From assembly GCF_029871235.1 (NCBI RefSeq), contig NZ_SSOM01000073.1, forward strand, positions 532,479 to 596,478: 64,000 bases of DNA. Reading direction: 5' to 3'. The notes under the pieces are model-generated. The model did not search any database. It saw only the letters and a list, made by a program, of their open reading frames with translations, and was not told the origin of the DNA. This document shows, piece by piece, positions 38,081 through 47,853 of the stretch. A program made the position numbers and the translations under genes. Each line of letters opens with the position of its first letter. The first letter of the stretch is position 1. This DNA comes from Pseudomonas sp. BN411. Lineage in GTDB: Bacteria > Pseudomonadota > Gammaproteobacteria > Pseudomonadales > Pseudomonadaceae.

Positions 38081-41000
38081 GTGTCGATCCATGTCGCACT
38101 GCATCACGTCACCCACTATCGCTACGATCGTGAGGTCAACCTCGGTCCGCAGATCATCCGCCTGCGCCCGGCACCCCACAGTCGCACACGCGTCCTCGGC
38201 TATTCGCTGAAGGTGTCGCCAGGCAAACACTTCATCAACTGGCAGCAGGATCCCCAGGGCAACTACCTGGCGCGCCTGGTGTTCCCGGACAAGACCCGCG
38301 AGATGAAGGTCGAAGTGGACCTGGTCGCCGAGATGGCGGTGTTCAACCCCTTCGATTTCTTCCTCGAACCCATCGCCGACCAGTTCCCCTTCAGCTACAC
38401 GGCTGACGACCAGCGCGAGCTGGCGCCCTATCTCAGCCGCCTGCCGGCCACGCCGCTGTTCGCCGACTACCTCGGCCGCGTCGACCTCACGCCCAAGGGC
38501 ACGGTGGATTTCCTGGTGGCGCTCAACCAGCAGCTGTCGCGGGATATCCGCTACCTGATCCGCATGGAGCCCGGCGTACAGACGCCCGAGCAAAGCCTGG
38601 AACTGGCCTCCGGCTCCTGCCGCGACTCGGCCTGGCTGCTGGTGCAGCTGCTGCGTCACCTGGGCCTGGCGGCGCGCTTCGTCTCGGGCTACCTGATCCA
38701 GCTCACCGCCGACCAGAAGTCCCTCGACGGCCCCAGTGGCACCGAAGTGGATTTCACCGACCTGCATGCCTGGTGCGAGGTCTACCTGCCGGGCGCCGGC
38801 TGGGTCGGCCTCGACCCCACGTCCGGCCTGTTCGCAGGCGAAGGCCACGTCCCGCTGGCCTGCAGCCCGGAGCCTTCCTCGGCGGCGCCCATCAGCGGTG
38901 GGGTAGATGAAAGCGAGTGCGCGTTTTCTCACGAAATGCGCGTCGAGCGTGTCTGGGAAGCCCCCCGGGTGACCCGGCCCTACAGCGACGAGCAGTGGCA
39001 GGCCATTCGCGAGCTGGGTGCGCGCATCGACGCCGATCTCGTAGCGGGCGATGTACGCCTGACCATGGGCGGTGAGCCCACCTTTATCGCCATCGACTAT
39101 CCCGACGACCCGGAGTGGAACACCGCCGCCCTTGGGCCAAACAAGCGCCGCTTGGCTGCCGACCTGTTCCATCGCCTGCGCGGGCACTACGCACCCCACG
39201 GCCTGGTGCACTTCGGCCAGGGCAAGTGGTATCCCGGCGAACAGCTGCCGCGCTGGTCGCTGAACTGCTACTGGCGCAAGGACAACGAGCCGATTTGGCA
39301 GGACCCGGCCCTGTATGCCGATGAAGGCCGTAGCTACGGCGCCGATGCCCACCTCGCGGCGCGCTTCCTCGGTCGCGTGGCCAGTCGACTGGGCGTGCCG
39401 GGGGACAACCAGTTTCCGGCCTTCGAGGACTGGTTCTACTACCTCTGGCGTGAGCGCAAGTTGCCCGCCAACGTCACCCCGGAAGACGCCCGCCTGGCAG
39501 ACCCGCTGGAACGTGAGCGCCTGCGCCGGATATTCGAGCGCGGCCTGGGAGAGGTGGTGGGCCAGATCCTGCCGCTGGCGCGCAGCGCAGCGGGTGATGG
39601 CTGGGAAAGCGGTCGCTGGTTCCTCCGCGATGAACACTGCCGGCTGATCCCCGGCGACTCGCCGATGGGGTATCGCCTGCCGCTGGACTCCCAGCCCTGG
39701 GTCAGCGAGGCGGACTATCCCTACGTGAACCCGGCCGACCCGAGCCAGCAGTTCCCACCCTTGCGCCACGCGGCGCTGATCCGCCAGCAGTTGCGCGACG
39801 GCACCCCCGCACGTCCCGGCGAGCCCCGTGCGCCCGGAATGCAGGAATCCGCCGCCGGCATCACCCGCACGGCACTGTGCGCCGAACCTCGCGAAGGCCG
39901 GCTTTACCTGTTCATGCCGCCGCTGTCCGAGCTGGAGGCCTACCTGGAACTGGTGGCCGCCATCGAAGCCACGGCGGGCGAGCTGAAGTGCCCGGTGCTG
40001 CTGGAGGGCTACGAGCCGCCCAGCGATCCGCGCCTGACCAACTTCCGCGTCACCCCCGACCCAGGCGTGATCGAGGTGAATATCCACCCCTCGGCGAACT
40101 GGGACGAGCTGGTGGAGCGCACCGAATTCCTCTACGAGGCCGCGCGGCAGAGTCGTCTTTCCAGCGAGAAGTTCATGGTCGATGGCCGTCACGTCGGTAC
40201 CGGCGGCGGCAACCACTTCGTCCTGGGCGGCGCCACGCCGGCGGACTCGCCCTTCCTGCGCCGTCCGGACCTGCTGCGCAGCCTGATCAGCTATTGGCAC
40301 AACCATCCATCGCTGTCTTACCTGTTCTCAGGTCTGTTCATCGGCCCCACCTCCCAGGCGCCGCGGGTGGACGAGGCGCGCAACGACGCCCTCTACGAAT
40401 TGGAAATCGCCTTCCGACAGATGCCCGAGCCTGGTGCGGATAGTCCGCCCTGGCTGGTGGATCGCCTGCTGCGCAACCTGCTGGTGGATGTCACCGGCAA
40501 CACCCACCGCGCGGAATTCTGCATCGACAAGCTCTACTCGCCCGACAGCAGCACCGGCCGCCTCGGCCTGCTGGAGCTGCGTGCCTTCGAGATGCCGCCC
40601 CATGCGCGCATGAGCCTGGCCCAGCAACTGCTGCTGCGTGGGATGGTGGCGCGCTTCTGGAACGAGCCCTACCAGCCGCCGAAGCTGGTGCGCTGGGGCA
40701 CCGAACTGCACGACCGTTTCCTGCTGCCGCACTTCGTCCAGCAGGACTTCGACGACGTGGTCCATGAGTTCAATGCCGCCGGCTATCCATTGCGCAGCGA
40801 GTGGTTCGCCCCACATTTCGAGTTCCGTTTCCCGAAATACGGCGATTACCAGGTGAAGGGCGTCGACCTGGAATTGCGCCAGGCCCTGGAGCCCTGGCAT
40901 GTGCTGGGGGAGGAGGGCACCGGCGGCGGAACCGTGCGCTATGTGGACTCGTCCCTGGAGCGGGTGCAGGTGAAGGTCAACGGCATGGCGCAGGACCGCT

Positions 41001-41368
41001 ATGTGCTCACCTGCAACGGCGTACCGGTGCCGCTGCGGCCCACCGGCCGTGTGGGCGAGTTCATCGCCGGGGTACGCTACCGCGCCTGGCAGCCGGCGTC
41101 CTGCCTGCAACCCACCATCGGCGTGCAGGTGCCCCTGGTGTTCGACTTGGTGGACACCTGGATGCAACGCTCCCTGGGCGGCTGCCAGTACCATGTGGCC
41201 CACCCCGGTGGGCGCAGCTACGACAGCTTCCCGGTGAACGCCTACGAGGCCGAGAGCCGTCGCCTGGCGCGCTTCTTCCGCCACGGGCACACGCCGGGCA
41301 AGCTGCAGGTCTCCGCGCCAGTGATCGACAATGAACTGCCCATGACCCTGGACCTGCGTCGCCGCTAG
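38081..41368 (+). CDS. Transglutaminase-like / DUF2126 protein
   Basis: 1095 residues from a GTG behind AGGAGGCAC. The N-terminal transglutaminase unit has a beta-sandwich ('[20 protein letters not shown]') and a Cys-His-Asp triad: C180 in '[17 protein letters not shown]', H229 in '[11 protein letters not shown]', D245 in 'GLDPTSG'. From about residue 300 the DUF2126 region follows ('[16 protein letters not shown]', '[15 protein letters not shown]', 'ENVHPSANW'-type '[20 protein letters not shown]', '[20 protein letters not shown]'), which resembles COOH-NH2 ligase/glutamine-synthetase-like cores. Cytoplasmic (no signal). It is the first gene of a three-gene operon. The family has been placed in predicted peptide-modification systems; the natural substrate is unknown. 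Confidence 0.88.
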   Translation: MSIHVALHHVTHYRYDREVNLGPQIIRLRPAPHSRTRVLGYSLKVSPGKHFINWQQDPQGNYLARLVFPDKTREMKVEVDLVAEMAVFNPFDFFLEPIADQFPFSYTADDQRELAPYLSRLPATPLFADYLGRVDLTPKGTVDFLVALNQQLSRDIRYLIRMEPGVQTPEQSLELASGSCRDSAWLLVQLLRHLGLAARFVSGYLIQLTADQKSLDGPSGTEVDFTDLHAWCEVYLPGAGWVGLDPTSGLFAGEGHVPLACSPEPSSAAPISGGVDESECAFSHEMRVERVWEAPRVTRPYSDEQWQAIRELGARIDADLVAGDVRLTMGGEPTFIAIDYPDDPEWNTAALGPNKRRLAADLFHRLRGHYAPHGLVHFGQGKWYPGEQLPRWSLNCYWRKDNEPIWQDPALYADEGRSYGADAHLAARFLGRVASRLGVPGDNQFPAFEDWFYYLWRERKLPANVTPEDARLADPLERERLRRIFERGLGEVVGQILPLARSAAGDGWESGRWFLRDEHCRLIPGDSPMGYRLPLDSQPWVSEADYPYVNPADPSQQFPPLRHAALIRQQLRDGTPARPGEPRAPGMQESAAGITRTALCAEPREGRLYLFMPPLSELEAYLELVAAIEATAGELKCPVLLEGYEPPSDPRLTNFRVTPDPGVIEVNIHPSANWDELVERTEFLYEAARQSRLSSEKFMVDGRHVGTGGGNHFVLGGATPADSPFLRRPDLLRSLISYWHNHPSLSYLFSGLFIGPTSQAPRVDEARNDALYELEIAFRQMPEPGADSPPWLVDRLLRNLLVDVTGNTHRAEFCIDKLYSPDSSTGRLGLLELRAFEMPPHARMSLAQQLLLRGMVARFWNEPYQPPKLVRWGTELHDRFLLPHFVQQDFDDVVHEFNAAGYPLRSEWFAPHFEFRFPKYGDYQVKGVDLELRQALEPWHVLGEEGTGGGTVRYVDSSLERVQVKVNGMAQDRYVLTCNGVPVPLRPTGRVGEFIAGVRYRAWQPASCLQPTIGVQVPLVFDLVDTWMQRSLGGCQYHVAHPGGRSYDSFPVNAYEAESRRLARFFRHGHTPGKLQVSAPVIDNELPMTLDLRRR

Positions 41369-41461
41369 GCAGACGCACGGAGCGCCCCGGCCGCTTATGC
41401 AGCGGCCGGGCGCCGTGCCGTCCGCTAAAGTTTCCCTGCTGCCCTTCTGCCGAGCCTGTTG

Positions 41462-43960
41462 ATGTCCGAGCTGCTAGCCAACTACCCCCTGACCGCCACG
41501 GCCTATCACGAACTGCTGGATGCCGAGGGCCGGGTGCGCCCTCATTGGCAGCGCCTGTTCCAGCAGATGGAGCGCAGCAGCCCGGCGCAGATGCTGCAGC
41601 GCCAGGAGCTGCTGGTGCGGCAGATCCAGGAAAACGGCGTTACCTACAACGTCTACGCCGACCCCAAGGGCACCGACCGCCCCTGGGAGCTGGACCTGCT
41701 GCCCAATCTGCTCTCGGCGGAGGAATGGCAGCCTATCGCTGCCGGCGTGGCCCAGCGCGCGCGCCTGCTCAATGCCGTGCTGGCCGATCTCTACGGTGAG
41801 CAGCGCCTGTTGGCCGAAGGGCTGCTGCCCAGCGAGCTGGTCTATGGCCACCCCAACTTCCTCTGGCCCTGCCAGGGCGTGCAGCCCGCCGGTGGCATCT
41901 TCCTGCACAGCTACGCGGTGGACCTGGCGCGCGATGCCGACGGCCGTTGGCACGTGCTGGCCGACCGTACCCAGGCACCGTCCGGCGCCGGCTACGCCCT
42001 GGAGAACCGGCAGATCGTCTCCCGGGCCCTGCCGGAGCTCTATCGCGACCTGCGCGTGCAGTACCTGGCCGGCTACTTCCGCACCTTGCAGGAAACCCTG
42101 ATCCGCCATGCTCCCAGCGATGGTGAGACGCCGCTGGTGGTGCTGCTGACGCCGGGGCGATTCAACGAAACCTATTTCGAACACCTCTACCTGGCCCGCC
42201 AGTTGGGCTTCCCGTTGGTGGAAGGCCACGACCTGACGGTGCGCGACGCTACTCTCTACCTCAAGACCCTTGGCGGCCTGAAGCGCGTCCATGCCGTGCT
42301 GCGCCGCCTCGACGACGATTACTGCGACCCCCTGGAACTGCGCACCGACTCCGCCCTGGGTGTGCCCGGCCTGCTGGATGCGGCGCGTCAGGGGCGGGTG
42401 CTGGTGGCCAATGCCCTGGGCAGCGGCGTGCTGGAGTCGCCGGGATTGCTCGGCTTCCTGCCGAAGGTCAGCCAGCACCTGCTCGGGGAAGACCTGCTGC
42501 TGCCGACCCTGGGCACCTGGTGGTGCGGCCAGGGGCAGTTGCTGCAGAAATCGCTGCAGGGCCTGGACGGGTTGGTGTTCAAGCCCGCCTTCCCCAGCCA
42601 GAGCTTCGAGCCCTTGTTTGGCCATGCCCTGCACGATGGCGCGTTGCAGTCCCTGCGCAAGCGCCTCCAGGCCCATCCCCATGCCTACGTCGCCCAGCGC
42701 ATGGCGCAGTTGTCCCAGGCGCCGGTCTGGCAGGGCGACGAGCTGAAAGGTGAGCTGCAGTCGCGGGCCATCGGCATGCGCGTCTTTGCCGTGGCCGGAA
42801 GCGACGGCCGCTACTGGGTGATGCCCGGCGGTCTGACGCGGGTGGCGTCGGCGGCCGATGCCGAAGTGGTGTCCATGCAGCGCGGTGGCGCCAGCAAGGA
42901 CACCTGGGTGCTGGCCGACCTGCCGGTGGTCGGCGAACCCCTGCGTCCGCGCTCCCTCGGCGCGCGCGACCTGATCCGCCAGGACCCGTACCTGCCTTCG
43001 CGGGTGGTGGAAAACCTCTACTGGTTCGGTCGTTACGGCGAACGCTGCGACGACGGCGCCCGCCTGCTGCGGGTGGTGTTGTCGCGCTATGTGGATGCAG
43101 ACGGCGACGAACAGGCCCTGCAATCGGCCCTGCGCCTGGCCAGCGCGGTTGGCCTGGTGCCCCGCGGTCACGAGCCGCTGGAGCAACGCCTGCTGGCGGC
43201 CCTGCTGGACGATGAGTGGCCGAGCAGCGTCAGCGCCAACCTGCGCCGCCTGCACTGGGCCGCGGCCCAGGTGCGTGGGCGGCTGTCGCGGGAGAACTGG
43301 CACGCGGTGCTGGAGCTGAACCGCGATGCGCTGGCGCTGGACCCGAAACGCACCGACCTGGGTGAAGCGCTGGAATTCCTCAACCGCTTGCTGATGTCCC
43401 TGGCCGCGCTGTCCGGCTTCGCCCTCGACGACATGACCCGCGATGACGGCTGGCGCTTCCTGATGATCGGCCGCCGCATCGAGCGCGTGCAGTTCTACGC
43501 CGAGGCCATCGCCGGCTTCCTCGAAGGCGGTGCCGCCTGGGACCCGGTTGCGCTGGAGTGGCTGCTGGAACTGGGCAACAGCACCATCACCTACCGCTCA
43601 CGCTACCTCGCCTCGCCACAGCTGATTCCGGTGCTCGACCTGCTGTTGCTGCACGAACAGAACCCTCACGCCCTGCGCTTCCAGCTGCAAGCCCTGGAGC
43701 GCTCCCTGGGACGCCTGCACCTGGAGTTCGGCGCGCCTCAGGAGCTGGTGCTGAGTGGCCTGATCGGGCGCCTGCTGGCCTTCGACCTGGCCACCCTGGA
43801 AGACCCCCTGTTCGGCAGCGAAAGCGTGGCCGAGGTGCTTGCCGGGCTGGCGGGGTTGCTGCGGGAAATCGCGCAGAACGTCGGCCAGGTCTCCGACCGC
43901 CTCGGATTGCGCTATTTTGCCCACGTCGATGACGTCAGCCAGCAAACGGTATCCACCTGA
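41462..43960 (+). CDS. Circularly permuted ATP-grasp / alpha-E fusion protein
   Basis: 832 residues. Residues about 1-500 are the circularly permuted ATP-grasp (DUF404/407, 'GVTYNVYADPKGTDRPWELD', 'LADRTQAPSGAGYALENR', 'LPTLGTWWCGQG', 'VFKPAFPSQSFEPLFG'). Residues about 515-830 are an alpha-helical alpha-E (DUF403) domain ('PSRVVENLYWFGRYGERCDD', 'RFLMIGRRIERVQFYAEAI', 'STITYRSRYLASPQ'). In many bacteria these are two genes. ATG 41462 is chosen; the preceding TTG codon adds one residue. The ATP-grasp should form an amide bond, amino acid or peptide to peptide. Its TGA overlaps the next ATG. Confidence 0.9.
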   Translation: MSELLANYPLTATAYHELLDAEGRVRPHWQRLFQQMERSSPAQMLQRQELLVRQIQENGVTYNVYADPKGTDRPWELDLLPNLLSAEEWQPIAAGVAQRARLLNAVLADLYGEQRLLAEGLLPSELVYGHPNFLWPCQGVQPAGGIFLHSYAVDLARDADGRWHVLADRTQAPSGAGYALENRQIVSRALPELYRDLRVQYLAGYFRTLQETLIRHAPSDGETPLVVLLTPGRFNETYFEHLYLARQLGFPLVEGHDLTVRDATLYLKTLGGLKRVHAVLRRLDDDYCDPLELRTDSALGVPGLLDAARQGRVLVANALGSGVLESPGLLGFLPKVSQHLLGEDLLLPTLGTWWCGQGQLLQKSLQGLDGLVFKPAFPSQSFEPLFGHALHDGALQSLRKRLQAHPHAYVAQRMAQLSQAPVWQGDELKGELQSRAIGMRVFAVAGSDGRYWVMPGGLTRVASAADAEVVSMQRGGASKDTWVLADLPVVGEPLRPRSLGARDLIRQDPYLPSRVVENLYWFGRYGERCDDGARLLRVVLSRYVDADGDEQALQSALRLASAVGLVPRGHEPLEQRLLAALLDDEWPSSVSANLRRLHWAAAQVRGRLSRENWHAVLELNRDALALDPKRTDLGEALEFLNRLLMSLAALSGFALDDMTRDDGWRFLMIGRRIERVQFYAEAIAGFLEGGAAWDPVALEWLLELGNSTITYRSRYLASPQLIPVLDLLLLHEQNPHALRFQLQALERSLGRLHLEFGAPQELVLSGLIGRLLAFDLATLEDPLFGSESVAEVLAGLAGLLREIAQNVGQVSDRLGLRYFAHVDDVSQQTVST

Positions 43961-44895
43961 TGCGCGCGCAAGCCCAATCCATCGCCCCCGTGCAGGGCGC
44001 CCGCTACCAGGTGTTCCACGACACCCACTACCGCTATTCGGCGCCGGTATCCCTGTCCCAGCAACTGGTGCACCTCTGGCCGCGCGATTGTCCCTGGCAG
44101 CTGTGCAGCGGCCAGGAGCTGCTGATCAATCCCGAACCCACGCTGCGGCAGGACCTCACGGACGTTTTCGGCAACCCGCTGACGCGCCTGGCCTTCGAGC
44201 GACCCCACGATGAGCTGCAGGTGAACGCTCGCCTGCAGGTCGAGGTGCTGCCCCATGGACAGGTGGACCTGACTGCTTCGCCGGCCTGGGAACAGGTGCC
44301 GGCAAGCCTGGCCTTCAGCGGTCGAGCCTTGTCCTCCGTGGAACTGGAAGCCTGCCGCTACCGGGTGGAGTCGCCCTACGTGCGCATCAAGCGCCAGTTC
44401 ACCGAGTTCGGCGCCGGCTGTTTCCCCGCCGGGCGGCCGCTGCTGCAGGGCACGGCGGCGCTGATGGAAAAGATCTTCAGCGAGTTTTCCTTCGATGCCG
44501 AGGCCACCCAGGTGGCGACGCCGCTGACCGAGGTGCTGGAGCGCCGCCGTGGCGTCTGCCAGGACTTCGCCCACCTGATGCTCGCCTGCTTGCGCTCCCG
44601 TGGGGTGGCGGCGCGCTATGTGAGCGGCTACCTGCTGACCCAGCCGCCCCCCGGCCAGCCGCGCCTGATCGGCGCCGACGCCTCCCACGCCTGGGTCTCG
44701 GTGTACTGCCCGCACAATGGCTGGGTGGACTTCGACCCCACCAACAACATCCTGCCCAACCTGGAACACATCACCCTGGCCTGGGGCCGCGACTTCTCCG
44801 ATGTCTCGCCGCTGCGCGGGGTCATCCTCGGCGGCGGCAGCCACGACCCGGAAGTCCGCGTCACCGTCATGCCACTCTGGGAACTCGCCATCTGA
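43960..44895 (+). CDS. Transglutaminase family cysteine protease-like protein
   Basis: 311 residues. The N-terminal bacterial transglutaminase beta-sandwich ('YQVFHDTHYRYSAPVSLSQQ') is followed by the core: C200 in 'RRGVCQDFAHLMLACLRS', H243 in 'DASHAWVSVYCP', D259 in 'DFDPTNN'. No signal peptide, so cytoplasmic. Such proteins are often peptidases or amide hydrolases rather than cross-linkers. ATG overlaps the ATP-grasp/alpha-E stop (TGATG). Together with the first gene it gives two transglutaminase-fold enzymes in one operon with a ligase. Confidence 0.9.
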   Translation: MRAQAQSIAPVQGARYQVFHDTHYRYSAPVSLSQQLVHLWPRDCPWQLCSGQELLINPEPTLRQDLTDVFGNPLTRLAFERPHDELQVNARLQVEVLPHGQVDLTASPAWEQVPASLAFSGRALSSVELEACRYRVESPYVRIKRQFTEFGAGCFPAGRPLLQGTAALMEKIFSEFSFDAEATQVATPLTEVLERRRGVCQDFAHLMLACLRSRGVAARYVSGYLLTQPPPGQPRLIGADASHAWVSVYCPHNGWVDFDPTNNILPNLEHITLAWGRDFSDVSPLRGVILGGGSHDPEVRVTVMPLWELAI

Positions 44896-44910
44896 CGCTC
44901 CTGCCGCTCC

Positions 44911-45000
44911 TGTAGGTTGGTCCGAGCGTAGCGAGGCCCAACGTCGGTGCCTCAGGCGGGACTCCGTCTCGTTGGGCTTCGTACCTCAGCCCAACCTACA
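44911..45000. repeat. Inverted repeat element, 'TGTAGGTTGG' type
   Basis: TGTAGGTTGG at the left end and CCAACCTACA at the right end enclose inner pairing segments (GAGGCCCAACG / CGTTGGGCTTCG). A second REPIN-like family, between the transglutaminase operon and the mscS gene. Confidence 0.8.
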
Positions 45001-45086
45001 AAAGCGCGCGGGCTGTTGCCGCGAGCACTTTGCCGGCGCCGTGCTAGCTTTTTCGGGGCCACTTCTCTCCTGCAAGGTGCTTTGCC

Positions 45087-45935
45087 ATGGATGAAACAAC
45101 CATCGTTAATGTGGGTACCGAGAAGGTCAGCGCGTTTATGACCACGGTCATGCAGTACGCCACCACCTTCGGCGTCAAGATTCTCGCGGCCATCGCCTTC
45201 TGGGTGGTGGGTCGCTGGCTCATCGGCTTCGCAGTCGGACTGGTCCAGCGCTCGCTGGAACGACAAAAAGTCGACCCGACGGTGCTGCGCTATGTCGGCT
45301 CGTTCATCACCGTCACCCTGAACGTCCTGCTGGTGGTGGGCATCCTCGGCTTCTTCGGCATCCAGACCACCAGTCTCGCGGCATTGATCGCGGCGGTCGG
45401 CCTGGCCATCGGCATGGCCTGGTCGGGCCTGCTGGCCAACCTGGCGGCAGGCGGTTTCATCATCGTCCTGCGGCCGTTCAAGGTGGGCGACATGATCAGC
45501 GCTGGCGGCGTGACCGGCACGGTGAAGGAGATCGGCCTGTTCGCCACCGCGATCAACACCCCGGATAACGTGATGACCCTGGTGGGCAACAACAAGATCT
45601 TCAGCGACACCATCCAGAACTACAGCCACAACGAATTCCGCCGCGTGGAACTCAAGGCCCAGCTCTCCGGCGCCGCCGACTGGCACGCAGCCGCGGCTGT
45701 TCTCAAGGCGCGCATCGCCGCCATCCCCAACGTGCTCACCGAGCCGCCGGTGGATGTGGAAATCCTCGAGTTCAACCTGGTGGGGCCGGTGCTGGCGGTA
45801 CGGCCTTATTGCCACAACGACAACTACTGGCAGGTGTATTTCGATACCAACCGGGTGATCAAGGAGGCCCTGGGCGCGGACTTCCCGGCACCCATGCCGG
45901 CGCAGACCATCATCGTGCAACAGCCGCAGGGGTGA
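45087..45935 (+). CDS. Small-conductance mechanosensitive channel (MscS-like)
   Basis: 282 residues, close to E. coli MscS (286). Three membrane helices: about 22-45 ('FGVKILAAIAFWVVGRWLIG'), about 65-90 ('FITVTLNVLLVVGILGFFGI') and TM3, the pore helix with Gly/Ala packing 'ALIAAVGLAIGMAWSGLLANLA'. The beta domain is 'RPFKVGDMISAGGVTGTV', with the C-terminal alpha/beta domain at 180-275. It opens on hypo-osmotic shock to release solutes. A single gene with its own start region after a REPIN-like element. Confidence 0.95.
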   Translation: MDETTIVNVGTEKVSAFMTTVMQYATTFGVKILAAIAFWVVGRWLIGFAVGLVQRSLERQKVDPTVLRYVGSFITVTLNVLLVVGILGFFGIQTTSLAALIAAVGLAIGMAWSGLLANLAAGGFIIVLRPFKVGDMISAGGVTGTVKEIGLFATAINTPDNVMTLVGNNKIFSDTIQNYSHNEFRRVELKAQLSGAADWHAAAAVLKARIAAIPNVLTEPPVDVEILEFNLVGPVLAVRPYCHNDNYWQVYFDTNRVIKEALGADFPAPMPAQTIIVQQPQG

Positions 45936-45937
45936 TC

Positions 45938-45983
45938 TTGGGCAGGCCTGCGGCCTGCTTTCGCGAATGAATTCGCCCCTACA
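45938..45983. repeat. Half REPIN
   Basis: Right half only of the 'TGTAGGGGCGAATTC' family: GGGCAGGCCTGCGGCCTGC plus CGAATGAATTCGCCCCTACA. It starts immediately after the mscS stop codon; the left half is missing, so this is a degenerate copy. Confidence 0.8.
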
Positions 45984-46013
45984 GGAAAAATGCTCGGCTG
46001 ATGTCGGCACAAT

Positions 46014-46099
46014 TGACCCCCTCTCCCTCCGGGAGAGGGTTGGGGTGAGGGTAGCCCGGTCAGCTTCGTAGGATGGGTGGAGCGAAGCGATACCCATCA
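46014..46099. repeat. Two short intergenic repeat sequences
   Basis: CCCCTCTCCCTCCGGGAGAG hairpin at about 46017-46037, followed by GGTTGGGGTGAGGG. Then GTAGGATGGGTGGAGCGAAG...CGATACCCATC at 46068-46098, another widespread bacterial intergenic repeat. A relative of the first occurs at 60175. They form the mscS/GNAT convergent gap. Confidence 0.6.
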
Positions 46100-46132
46100 A
46101 CGCCCCACAGCACGACAAAAGACGGGCCGGCT

Positions 46133-46579
46133 TCAGTCCTTGCGCAGATGCAGGATCGGAAATGGCTTGCCCGCGCCATCCACGTCCGAGCGGCCATGCT
46201 GGACGAACCCCAGGTGCAGGTAGAAACCCACCGCCTGCGGGTTCTGCTCGTTCACATCCACAGATTGCGCGCCGTGGGCCAGGGCGTGGCCCATCAGGGC
46301 GCGGCCGATGCCCCGGCCATGCTGCGCCGGGTCGACGAAGAGCATTTCCACCTTGTCCTCGACCGTGCCGATGAAGCCGGCGACCTGCCCGTCGGCACCC
46401 CGCAAGCAGGCCAGGCTCACTGAATCCAGGTAAGCATCACGCACCAGAGGCTTGAAGAACTGGATGTCGTCCTCAGTGAGGAAGTGATGCGTGGCGCGCA
46501 CGGCGCCTTCCCAGACGTCGACCAGGCGCTGGCGGTCGGCGGGGGAGAGGGTGGGCAGGGTTTCGATTGCAGTGGTCAT
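46133..46579 (-). CDS. GNAT family N-acetyltransferase
   Basis: 148 residues from ATG 46579 (MTTAIETLPTLSPADRQRLV). 'VEMLFVDPAQHGRGIGRALM' is the acetyl-CoA binding motif A; 'VDVNEQNPQAVGFYLHLGFV' is motif B. It resembles the YjgM/YhdJ-type small-molecule acetyltransferases, but the substrate is unknown. It starts 5 bp after the stop of the DCC-family gene, so the two are probably co-transcribed. Confidence 0.85.
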   Translation of the reverse strand: MTTAIETLPTLSPADRQRLVDVWEGAVRATHHFLTEDDIQFFKPLVRDAYLDSVSLACLRGADGQVAGFIGTVEDKVEMLFVDPAQHGRGIGRALMGHALAHGAQSVDVNEQNPQAVGFYLHLGFVQHGRSDVDGAGKPFPILHLRKD

Positions 46580-46584
46580 CCATG

Positions 46585-46956
46585 TCACCAGTGGTGTTTG
46601 GCCTTGTTCCAGCGATAGAGCGCGCGGGCGAAGGCCTTGTAGGCGAGTTGCGAGAGGCCGTGGATCAACGGCAGGGAGAACAGCCGGGCTTTCCAGTGCT
46701 CCCGTGGCGAATGGCGCCAGAGCACGATGAAGGCGTCCATCCCCATGTGCTTGACGCCCTGTTCGTCCACCAGGTGCAGGCGCTCGCGGACGTATTCCAG
46801 GTTCTCGTCGATTTCTTCCACCGCGCGGTTGTCCTGGTGGACATCGGCCCATTCCACCTGACAGGCGGTGGTCTTGCCTTTCTGGCCTTCGATGCCGGCT
46901 TTGCACACTGGGCAGGCGCTGTTGTAGTAGACCTTGATCCGCTCGTCGTCCGCCAT
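46585..46956 (-). CDS. DCC-family (DUF393) thiol-disulfide oxidoreductase-like protein
   Basis: 123 residues. 'IKVYYNSACPVCKAGIEG' has the D/N-x-x-C-x-x-C signature of DUF393 (CPVC near the N-terminus), and 'LHLVDEQGVKHMGMDAFIVL' follows. Preceded by AGGAGT. The family is predicted to be redox-active, but no reaction has been settled. The first gene of a DCC-GNAT pair. Confidence 0.85.
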   Translation of the reverse strand: MADDERIKVYYNSACPVCKAGIEGQKGKTTACQVEWADVHQDNRAVEEIDENLEYVRERLHLVDEQGVKHMGMDAFIVLWRHSPREHWKARLFSLPLIHGLSQLAYKAFARALYRWNKAKHHW

Positions 46957-47014
46957 CGATCACTCCTGGCCCCAGGTTCGTCCCGGACAGTGTAAGACCG
47001 GGACGGGCGGGCGG

Positions 47015-47602
47015 TCAGTGCGGCTTGCGATCGACCCACTTGGGCGCGCTGGACGGACGCCAGGCTTCCAGGCGGTCCAGCAGGATTTCCGGGTGGCCGC
47101 CGACCTGCAGCATGCCGCGGTGCTGGTCGCGGACGAAGCGCTCTTCCACCAGGTGGTCGAGGAAGTCGGTGAGCTTGTCGTAGAAGCTGTTCACTTCCAG
47201 CAGGCCCAGCGGCTTGCTGTGGTAGCCCAGCTGGCCCCAGGTCCAGATCTCGAACAGCTCTTCCAGGGTACCCAGGCCGCCGGGCAGGGCGATGAAGGCG
47301 TCCGACAGCTCGGCCATGCGGGCCTTGCGTGCGTGCATGCCATCCACCACTTCCAGGCGGGTCAGCCCTTTGTGGCCGATTTCGGCGTCCATCAGGCTCT
47401 GCGGAATCACCCCGATGACCTCGCCACCGGCGGCTAGCGCCGCATCCGCCACGGTGCCCATCAGGCCGACTGCGCCGCCGCCGTATACCAGCGTGATACC
47501 GCGCTCGGCCAGGGTGTGACCCAGGAGGGCAGCTGTTTCACGGTAGATCGGCTTGGCGCCGGGGCTGGCACCGCAGAACACGCAGACGGAACGCAAGGAC
47601 AT
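47015..47602 (-). CDS. LOG family protein (nucleotide 5'-monophosphate nucleosidase)
   Basis: 195 residues. '[12 protein letters not shown]' (107-118) is the PGGxGTxxE active motif, with the catalytic Arg in 'HARKARM' (about 93-95), '[10 protein letters not shown]' at the N-terminus and '[17 protein letters not shown]' for nucleotide binding. LOG proteins release nucleobases from NMPs and activate cytokinins; older annotation is 'lysine decarboxylase'. AGGAGT precedes the ATG. It corresponds to PA4923 by order. Confidence 0.93.
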   Translation of the reverse strand: MSLRSVCVFCGASPGAKPIYRETAALLGHTLAERGITLVYGGGAVGLMGTVADAALAAGGEVIGVIPQSLMDAEIGHKGLTRLEVVDGMHARKARMAELSDAFIALPGGLGTLEELFEIWTWGQLGYHSKPLGLLEVNSFYDKLTDFLDHLVEERFVRDQHRGMLQVGGHPEILLDRLEAWRPSSAPKWVDRKPH

Positions 47603-47701
47603 GGGGGACTCCTGGTGCGAAAAAAGCGCGCAAGAGTACCGGCTTCGTCCTCGAGCTCCAAGTTGTTCGAGTAGTCAGCTTCCGAACGGTAGGGGGTGCA
47701 A

Positions 47702-47767
47702 TCACTCGGCGGAGGCGCCGCAAGCCCCGGCGGCATAGGCGGCGAGCAGGCTTTGCAGGAAGTCCAT
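47702..47767 (-). CDS. Candidate small protein, 21 codons
   Basis: MDFLQSLLAAYAAGACGASA(E) encoded from 47767 to the TGA at 47702. A strong Shine-Dalgarno, AAGGAG, lies 8 bp upstream. The peptide is an amphipathic/hydrophobic helix with a single Cys and an acidic end. It lies between LysE and LOG, both on the same strand, and is preceded by an ATCGG-T-CCGAT dyad at 47840-47850. Not recognised. It could be a small membrane-associated protein or a leader peptide. Confidence 0.5.
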   Translation of the reverse strand: MDFLQSLLAAYAAGACGASAE

Positions 47768-47853
47768 GGCGTATCTCCTTGTGGATGAATGGCGCCATGC
47801 TAGGACGGTGCCCCGGCGGCCCGCCCGTAGTTTGTTTCGATCGGTCCGATAGC

